Source: an uncultured Verrucomicrobiota bacterium
GTDB lineage: Bacteria; Verrucomicrobiota; Verrucomicrobiia; Verrucomicrobiales; Verrucomicrobiaceae
Reading direction: 5' to 3'
Assembly: GCA_903848465.1 (NCBI GenBank)
Contig: CAINGK010000116.1
Coordinates: 1 to 45,395, forward strand
DNA length: 45,395 nt
The notes beneath the pieces were generated by a model. The model had not been told where the DNA came from and did not search any database. It was given only the letters and a program-made list of their open reading frames with translations. Shown here in pieces: positions 6,960-14,200 of the stretch; the stretch's first letter is position 1, and each line of letters starts with the position of its first letter. Made by a program: the position numbers and the translations under genes.

Positions 6960-7880
6960 GTGAAACAGGCATTTGTATTGGGCGCAGGCATTGGTGAGAG
7001 GCTGAAACCGTTGACGGAGCAGCTTCCGAAACCGCTGGTACCGGTGTTTCACCGGCCGCTGATCACGTATGCCTTTGATCACTTGATTGCAGCGGGCGTG
7101 TCGCGGCTGGTGGTGAACACTCACCACATCCCGGAGGCCTACGCCAGGGCCTTTCCAGATCAAAGCTACCGGAGCACGCCGATCCAGTTCCGCAACGAAA
7201 GCCCGGTGCGGCTCGAAACCGCCGGCGGCATTGCCAATGTGCGCGATCTGCTCGGCAACGAACCCTTCCTCGTCTATAACGGCGACATCCTGACCGACCT
7301 GCCGCTGAAGCCGCTGCTCACCGAGCATCGTGAAAACGGCAATCTCGTCACCCTGGTCCTGCGCAGTCATGGCCCGTCCCTGCACATTGCCTTTGATCCT
7401 CGGCGCGGCCTCGTCACCGACATCCGCAACAAACTCGGCACGGGCGATGAGGGGAAATACCTCTTCACCGGCATCTACGCCTGTGATCCGGCCATTCACG
7501 ACTGGATCACCCCTGGCAAGGTCGAGTCCGTCATCCCCATCTTCCTCAACATGATCCGCGCCGGGGCCAAGCTCGGTGCCGTCGTGATCGACCAAGGCAG
7601 TTGGTGGGATCTGGGCAGCCGCACAGCTTATTTATCCGCCCATTCCGCCCTGAATGGCATGTATGGCCCGGCGATCGATCCAGCAGCGCAAGTCGAAGCT
7701 GGGGCCGTTTTGCGTGGCATCAATGTCATTGGTGCTGGGGCCGTGGTTGAAGCCGGAGCGCAGTTGGAGGACAGCATTGTCTGGCCTGGCGGTCGGGTGC
7801 AGGCCGGTGCGGAGCTGAAGCGTTGCATCGTCCGCAGCGGCATCACGGCTCCAGGAAATGCCGAGGATGTCGATTTTTAA
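6960..7880 (+). CDS. murU: Sugar-1-phosphate nucleotidyltransferase, MurU-like
   Basis: This 306-residue protein begins with the nucleotidyltransferase signature GAGIGERLKPLTEQLPKPL, in which the glycine-rich loop binds NTP and Lys24 contacts phosphate. Asp109 in YNGDIL binds the metal. A second metal or substrate region is GSWWDLGSR. The last 70 residues form left-handed-helix-like repeats (AAQVEAGAVLRGINVIGAGAV). The next gene encodes an AmgK-like kinase; AmgK and MurU make UDP-MurNAc from recycled MurNAc in Pseudomonas, so this pair probably serves peptidoglycan recycling. The start is a GTG. A general NDP-sugar pyrophosphorylase is the alternative, because the added repeat tail is longer than in typical MurU. 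Confidence 0.78.
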   Translation: MKQAFVLGAGIGERLKPLTEQLPKPLVPVFHRPLITYAFDHLIAAGVSRLVVNTHHIPEAYARAFPDQSYRSTPIQFRNESPVRLETAGGIANVRDLLGNEPFLVYNGDILTDLPLKPLLTEHRENGNLVTLVLRSHGPSLHIAFDPRRGLVTDIRNKLGTGDEGKYLFTGIYACDPAIHDWITPGKVESVIPIFLNMIRAGAKLGAVVIDQGSWWDLGSRTAYLSAHSALNGMYGPAIDPAAQVEAGAVLRGINVIGAGAVVEAGAQLEDSIVWPGGRVQAGAELKRCIVRSGITAPGNAEDVDF

Positions 7881-7893
7881 CCAATTGCGGCTT

Positions 7894-7936
7894 TGCATTG
7901 GACATTCGTCATTATGCATTCGTCATTCCGCATTCC
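7894..7936. repeat. Short direct-repeat patch in the MurU-AmgK gap
   Basis: The gap holds the motif CATTCGTCATT twice (7903-7913 and 7917-7927), followed by CCGCATTCC. The same ACATTCGTCATTG string occurs at 4763-4775 across the junction of the NsrR and cytochrome genes. Such strings are common in intergenic DNA of related genomes (from memory). No function is known to me. Confidence 0.5.
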
Positions 7937-7945
7937 CCCCCACCC

Positions 7946-8935
7946 ATGCTCCCCGAACACGAGGCTTTGCTCATTTTTACCCGCGAACAGTTCCCTGAAC
8001 TGAACGGTACGCCTTGTGAAGTGGAGGTGATTCTCAAGGGAGCCTCTGACCGCCATTTCTATCGCCTCAAGTGGCAGGCTGAGCGTGAGCCGATGATTCT
8101 CATGGTTTACACCCTGGCGCGGCGTGACAACCCCAAGTTCGTTCCCGCCACCCATCGCCTGAAGAAAATCGGTGCGCATGTGCCGCAGGTGTATGCCTTC
8201 GATCAGCAGCGCCTCTGTGTCTGGCTGGAGGATCTGGGGCGCATTGATCTACAGTCCTTCAACGAGGAGTCCTGGGACAGGCGTTTCCCTCTGTACCAGG
8301 CTACCCTGCGTGAAGCGGCCAAATTTCATGCGGTTGGAGAAAAGGCGCTGACGCCGGTAGATCTCAAAGAACTCGAACCCGGCTTTGATGAGGCGCTCTA
8401 CGAATGGGAGCAGAACTACTTCCTGGAGCACTTTGTGCGCGGCTACCTGGGGCGAGATTTTTCCAATGCTGAGTACAACGCCGCCCATGAAACGCTCCGG
8501 CAGCTCCGCCGCCGACTGGCCCGCCTGCCGCGCTGTCTGGTGCATCGGGATTTCCAAAGCCAGAATGTGCTCATCCGTGGAGAGGACGCGTGGCTGGTGG
8601 ATTATCAAGGCCTGCGCCTCGGCCTCGCCGAATACGATCTGGCCTCGCTGCTTTACGATCCCTATGTGAATCTCACGAGGACGGAGCGCGCCTACCTGCT
8701 GCGCTACTATGCCGATCACCGCGGTCTGGGTTTCAGCGACGTGCGTGAAGTGTTTTATCTCTGTGCCGCCCAGCGCCTGATGCAGGCGCTCGGTGCCTAT
8801 GCCAATCTGAGCCGCAATCTCGGCAAACCGCACTACGAGCAGCACATCCCCGCTGCGGTGTCGAATTTGGCCGAAGTCTGCGCCGAAGGGCAGGGGCTGC
8901 ACGAGCTACGGACCTTCTTTTCGGGTGGGCTGTGA
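7946..8935 (+). CDS. amgK: Aminoglycoside phosphotransferase-fold kinase, AmgK-like
   Basis: This 329-residue protein has the APH-kinase fold. The Brenner motif reads VHRDFQSQN with His200, catalytic Asp202 and Asn207, and the metal-binding DYQG follows with Asp219. The N-lobe has a short nucleotide loop KGASDRHFYR. It follows the MurU-like gene by 66 bases on the same strand. AmgK phosphorylates the anomeric hydroxyl of MurNAc or GlcNAc to give the 1-phosphate that MurU then activates, so the pair supports cell-wall recycling. I start at the ATG at 7946 since the upstream extension overlaps murU and looks non-coding. An unrelated choline or homoserine kinase-like role is possible but less likely next to murU. 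Confidence 0.78.
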   Translation: MLPEHEALLIFTREQFPELNGTPCEVEVILKGASDRHFYRLKWQAEREPMILMVYTLARRDNPKFVPATHRLKKIGAHVPQVYAFDQQRLCVWLEDLGRIDLQSFNEESWDRRFPLYQATLREAAKFHAVGEKALTPVDLKELEPGFDEALYEWEQNYFLEHFVRGYLGRDFSNAEYNAAHETLRQLRRRLARLPRCLVHRDFQSQNVLIRGEDAWLVDYQGLRLGLAEYDLASLLYDPYVNLTRTERAYLLRYYADHRGLGFSDVREVFYLCAAQRLMQALGAYANLSRNLGKPHYEQHIPAAVSNLAEVCAEGQGLHELRTFFSGGL

Positions 8936-9049
8936 AGGCAGTGGTGGGTGCTCTTGCCACTGAACGCCCCATAAAGCGTGAAATTAACAGGGCAGGAAGC
9001 AGCGCCAAATGCGAAATCGCATTGCTCTCATCAGCGGGATAGGCTCTAA

Positions 9050-9979
9050 ATGCGCACCCCAACCCGCCGCATGTCCGAAACCGCAGCAGTCAAGCCGACC
9101 ACCTCGCCAAGCAAGCGTCGCGTTTTCGCATCCCGTTTGTTCAGCACCCTGCTGCTGTGGTCGCTGCTTTCGGTGGCCTTTCTGGAATGGCAGAACACCT
9201 GGCTGGTCATTGCCATCACCGGATTTTTTGGCGTCGCGGGTGCGGTTGAGTATTTTCGGCTGCTGCGCAATGACCCGCATGCGCGCTCCTTCAACGCGCT
9301 CGGCTTCGTCATTTGCATCACCTATTGGGGTGTGGTGATCTGGTACACGACTTCCCGGCATAAAGCACCGCCCATGGAGTTCGATCTCGCGGCACTCACC
9401 GCCAGTGTGCACGGCTCTTTCATCCTCTGCTATCGTCATCAGCTCGAAGGTGCGTCCACCCTGCAGCGCATCTTCAACACTGTCTTTGGCACCGTTTACA
9501 CCGTCATCTTCTTCGGTTTCATGGTGCGGCTCATGTACTTTCATGCCGACGGCAAGGGCATCACCGATATTTTTCTCGTGCTCTTCCTCATCATGGTCAC
9601 GAAATTCAGCGACATGGGGGCTTACGTGGTTGGCGTGCTGTTCGGGAAGCACAAGATGATCCCGCACATCAGCCCCGCGAAATCGTGGGAGGGTTTTGTC
9701 GGTGCCTTCATCGGCTCGTTTGGTGCCGCAGAGGTCCTACTGGCCATCATGCCCGAAAAACTCGCCCCCATTACCTGGATGCACGGCATGATCCTCGCTC
9801 CGGTGCTCTGTGCCACTGCCGTCACGGGAGATCTGGCGGAATCCGTGCTCAAACGCTGCGTGGCCATCAAAGACAGTGGCCACGCCCTCCCCGGCATCGG
9901 CGGCATCCTTGATCTCACCGACAGCCTGCTTTTCACCGCGCCGGTATTTTATTTTTACTTGTCCGCCATCGCCCGATAA
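9050..9979 (+). CDS. cdsA: Phosphatidate cytidylyltransferase
   Basis: This integral membrane protein of 309 residues makes CDP-diacylglycerol from phosphatidate and CTP, the entry point to phospholipid synthesis. It has several hydrophobic segments and the family signature near the C-terminus: SVLKRCVAIKDSGHALPG, then IGGILDLTDS. Compared with the E. coli form, PGHGG has become PGIGG and LDRID has become LDLTD, while the K-R and K-D pairs and the final aspartates remain. I take this as a lineage variant rather than decay. A nearby internal Met at residue 8 is an alternative start. The gene is 19 bases ahead of dxr, the familiar cdsA-dxr order, but the usual upp synthase upstream and rseP downstream are absent. 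Confidence 0.85.
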   Translation: MRTPTRRMSETAAVKPTTSPSKRRVFASRLFSTLLLWSLLSVAFLEWQNTWLVIAITGFFGVAGAVEYFRLLRNDPHARSFNALGFVICITYWGVVIWYTTSRHKAPPMEFDLAALTASVHGSFILCYRHQLEGASTLQRIFNTVFGTVYTVIFFGFMVRLMYFHADGKGITDIFLVLFLIMVTKFSDMGAYVVGVLFGKHKMIPHISPAKSWEGFVGAFIGSFGAAEVLLAIMPEKLAPITWMHGMILAPVLCATAVTGDLAESVLKRCVAIKDSGHALPGIGGILDLTDSLLFTAPVFYFYLSAIAR

Positions 9980-9998
9980 GCCAAAGCAAGCATTCGTG

Positions 9999-11141
9999 AT
10001 GCGCAAAGTCCTCCTCCTCGGCTCCACCGGCTCCATTGGCACCAGTGCCCTCAAAGTCGCGCGCGACATTCCCGAGCGCATGCAGATCGTCGGTCTGGCC
10101 GCGAACAGCAGTGTTGAGGCGCTCGTGGCGCAGGTCCGCGAGACTGGCGTGAAGCAGGTCGCCCTCACCGATGCTGCGGCTGCTGAGAAAGCACGCGCTC
10201 TGCTGCCAGCGGATGTCGTGCTGCATACGGGCACACAGGGGCTGGTCGATCTCGTCAACGAGTCCGATGCGGATATGGTACTCGTTGCCATTGTCGGCAC
10301 CGCAGGTCTTGCACCGGCGCTTGCCGCCATTGAGCGCGGCATGCATCTGGCCGTGGCCAGCAAGGAAATCCTCGTCATGGCTGGCGAGGCCGTTACTGAG
10401 GCCGCGAAGCGCAAAGGCGTGAACATCCTGCCCGTGGACAGCGAGCACAACGCCATCTTCCAGTGCCTCGAAGGCCACCGCCACAGCAGCGTTCAGCGTA
10501 TTCTCCTCACCGCCAGCGGCGGCCCCTTCCGTACATTGCCTGCCGATCAATTGCCTGGCGTCACCGTCGCTCAGGCGCTGAAGCATCCCACCTGGACCAT
10601 GGGCCGCAAGATCACCATCGACAGCGCCACTCTCTTCAACAAAGGCCTGGAAATGATCGAAGCGAAGTGGCTCTTCGACGTGCCGATGGACAAGATCGAA
10701 GTCGTCGTGCATCCGCAAAGCATCGTCCACAGCATGGTCGAATTCGCCGACAACAGCGTCATCGCCCAGCTCAGCCATAGCGACATGTGCTTCCCGATCC
10801 AATACGCGGTGACCTGGCCTGACCGCGTGACGAATAATCTCAAGCCGCTCGATTTTGCCAAGGTCGGCGCGCTGCATTTCGAAGCGCCCCGCGTGGACGA
10901 TTTTCCAGCGCTCAATCTCGCCCGCCACGCCGGTACCATCGGCGGCACCCTGCCTGCTGTGCTCAACGCTGCCAATGAAGTCGCCGTGGATGCCTTTCTC
11001 AACGGCAAGATTTCGTTCCCCGGCATCTGGCAAACGGTGGAGCGCGTCATGACTGCGCATCAGGTGGTGCAGCATCCAGATCTTGGAGCATTGATCGAGG
11101 CGGATGCGTGGGCGCGACGCAAGGCCGTGGAATTGCTTTGA
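9999..11141 (+). CDS. dxr: 1-deoxy-D-xylulose 5-phosphate reductoisomerase
   Basis: This 380-residue enzyme converts DXP to MEP using NADPH, the committed step of the non-mevalonate isoprenoid pathway. The NADPH-binding GSTGSIGTS loop is at residues 8-16. Other recognisable stretches are VASKEILVMAG, the metal and substrate loop DSEHNAIFQ, ASGGPFR, ALKHPTWTMGRKITIDSATL, and VVHPQSIVHSMVEF. Length is normal for the family. The start at 9999 is supported by the immediate beginning of the Rossmann motif; the frame is open upstream inside cdsA but is not coding there. dxs of the same pathway lies about 31 kb away at the other end of the window. Confidence 0.97.
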   Translation: MRKVLLLGSTGSIGTSALKVARDIPERMQIVGLAANSSVEALVAQVRETGVKQVALTDAAAAEKARALLPADVVLHTGTQGLVDLVNESDADMVLVAIVGTAGLAPALAAIERGMHLAVASKEILVMAGEAVTEAAKRKGVNILPVDSEHNAIFQCLEGHRHSSVQRILLTASGGPFRTLPADQLPGVTVAQALKHPTWTMGRKITIDSATLFNKGLEMIEAKWLFDVPMDKIEVVVHPQSIVHSMVEFADNSVIAQLSHSDMCFPIQYAVTWPDRVTNNLKPLDFAKVGALHFEAPRVDDFPALNLARHAGTIGGTLPAVLNAANEVAVDAFLNGKISFPGIWQTVERVMTAHQVVQHPDLGALIEADAWARRKAVELL

Positions 11142-11232
11142 ATCGGGCCTTTCTCAGGTTTCCAAAAACTCTCCAAAAAGTCCTCGCCCCTGCGGGCGGC
11201 GTGCTACTCTCCTGGCGAACCCACTGTTCGCC

Positions 11233-14200
11233 ATGAAAACCACTTTCAGCCTCGCGCTGCTGCCAGCCATGACGCTGGCGTTTGTTTCAGTTTTTGACTG
11301 CTCCCACGCGGCTCCAGCTAAATCCGGTGCCCCCACCAAAACACCGCCAGCACAAGAGTTGCATGCGAACATCACTATCAATCCTGCCGAACTGGCACCC
11401 GAATCGACCATTGAGGTCGTCTTTCCAACGGCGATGGTGGCGAAGGATCAGATTGGCAAGAGCGCGACCACCTCGCCCCTGGTCGTTATACCGGAGCTGA
11501 CGGGTGCGTTTCAGTGGACGAGCACCCGTAGCGGCCAGTTCCACCTCACGCAGGCACCGAAGTTTGCCAGCAGTTATGAGTTCAAACTGCGCGCCGGTTT
11601 GATCGACCTCGCTGGCAAGCCCCTCGCGGTGGAAAGGCTCGATTCGGTGAACAGCGCCCGCTTTCGCATCATCGACCAACATCCGCGCTGGTTTGACGAC
11701 GATGCGCAGAATCGCACTCCACGTTTTCTCTTCGAGTTCAACGACAGCGTGACGCCTGCGGAGGTCGTCAAGCACATCAAGTTCGTCTCGGAATCATCAC
11801 CGCAGCCGGTCGCTGCTAAAGTTCGCCATGCCACGGGCAAGGACTTCACCCGCATGAGCACTGAGCCGCAGGCGACCTGGGCGGAGGAAATCTCCAAGGT
11901 GAAGCCTGCCGTGGGGGATGATGCCGCCCGCCTCAGTGCCATCATCATCGAGCCCGAAGCGCCGCTTGCCATTGGCAAATGGCGTCTCACCATCGCGCAA
12001 ACGCTTAGCAACGCCGCTGGCATCAATCAAATCGCCACGGGTGATGACATCCAACTCGGTGAAATCAAACCGTTCGAGGTGCGCGAGGTCGAGGCGCATA
12101 CACCGTTCGACAGTGACTACTACATCGATATCGATTTCAACAAACGCCTCCTGCCGTCCTCCGGCGAGGAAATGAAACCCGAGGAGCAGGCCGCATTTGC
12201 GAAGAAACTCGCCGCGCTGGTCCACCTTGATCCGATTCCCGCAGGCGAGACGAAGGCCGAGGTGTTTTTCCGCACGCTGCGCATCAGTGGCAAATTCCCG
12301 CTGCAACAGCCGCAAACTGTCATGGTCGATCCTGCGATGACATCAGGCGATGGCATGACTCTGGGGAGCCCGGTCAAGAAGAGCGTCACCTTCATCCCCA
12401 ATCCCCCTTATCTTGCTGCTCCGACTTTCATCAACGCACAGCTCGCCAAAGGCACGGCGAATTATGAATTCAGCGCCGCGAATGTGAGTCAGGTGCGGGT
12501 GCGGGCGAAGCGCCTCAATGGACCTGAACTGCTGAAAGCGCTCGATCAATACCGTGCCTACCGCACGGCCTTCTATGGCAACGACAAACAAAAAGCGGCC
12601 TACAAAACGCAGTCCATCGACGCCTACCCTGGCACGCAGGTGTTTGACCGCAGTTTCCCGGTGACGAAGCCGCTCGATCACAGCGAGATCCTGAAGCTGA
12701 ACTGGCGTGAAGTGCTCGGCGATTTTCCTGCGGCACCGCTGTTCATCGAGCTCGAAGGCACTGCCGCCGCCGGGCTTCAACAGAAAGGCGTTGTCACTCA
12801 GACGCTCGTGCAGTTCACCGACCTGGGCATCATGCAAAAGAGCAACGGGCGTGAGTCGATGATCTTCGTGACATCACTGGAAACGGGTCGGCCAGTGCCT
12901 GGCGTGCGCCTCACCCTCGTCGATGCTGATTTGAAACTCATTGGCTACGGCGACACCGACGCCAGCGGCATTGCCACCGCACCGGGAGCCACGCCTTCGT
13001 TTGTGCTCGCTGAAAAGAACGGTGACTGTGCCGTTATCGAGTGCGGCGACAGCAGCATTCGCATTCCCTACGACATCTCGCAGGCCTATGAAAACGTCTG
13101 GCAGCCGCAGCGGCGCACCTTTGTTTTTTCCGACCGCCCGCTCTACAAGCCCGGTGACACAGCGCATTTCAAGGCGCACACTCGTTTGCTCATTGGCGAT
13201 GAATTGAGCCTTGATCAAGCGCCCGCAGAAGGGCGTCTCGTAGTCCGCGATCCGCGCTACCGCATCGTGATCGACAAACCCGTCACGTTCACGGCGAGCG
13301 GTGCCTGGGCGGATGATGTCGTGCTGCCGACCGGACCTGCGGGCTGGTACGATCTTTCGATCAATCTCAAGGCGGCCAATCCAAACAGCCAGAGCAACGC
13401 CGGCGGCGGCATGACCTTCCGTATTGACGACTACAAGCCGAACACTTTCGAGGTGAAACTCGACACCCAGGCGATCAAGTTTCAACCCGACCGCATCCAC
13501 CTGCCGCTCAGCGCGAACTACTACATGGGCAAGGCGCTTTCCGTGGCCAAAGTGCAATGGAGTGCGAACTCACAGCGCAACTACGAAGCCCCAGAGGCCT
13601 ACCGCCAGTATCATTTCGGTGAAGCAGATGCGTGGTCGCACTATGCGCAGGACCGCGATGCCAATGGCGATTACGCCGGTCGGGATAATGATGCTGCGGA
13701 GAACGAATGGTTCGTGAATGGCAATCTCTTCCTGGCCGAGGACGGCACTGCCACGCTCGAAATGCCACAGCCACCAGCAGACCGTGCCGCGCTGCCACAA
13801 CGCGTGCGGGTGAACGCCGAAGTCACCGACATCAACGAGCAGACCATCAGTTCTGCCGCCGAGTTTGAAGTGCCCGGCGCGGATTTCCTGCTGGGTCTCA
13901 AAGGCCCCGATTATTTCGGCACTGCTGGCAAAGCGCTGCAGCTTGAAGTCCTCGCGATTGATTCCAAAGGCGCGCCCGCCACAGGCAAGGTACACGTGGA
14001 TCTTAAAATCGAGCGCCAGGAATATCACACACTCAAAATCGCCACCGCAGGCGGCGGATCGACGACCAAGGACCAAGTTGTTCTGCGTGAAGAATTGAAG
14101 CAGAGCTTTGATCTGAAAGCCGTCACCACAGGTTCGGCACCCTCGGTCACCGTGCCGTTCACTCCGGCTGGCGGCGGTGTCTATTTCGTCACTGCCGAGG

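Noticed and set aside
7894..7936. CRISPR-like repeats in the MurU-AmgK gap
   Set aside because: The repeated unit is about 11 bases with only two copies and no spacer pattern, so it is not CRISPR.
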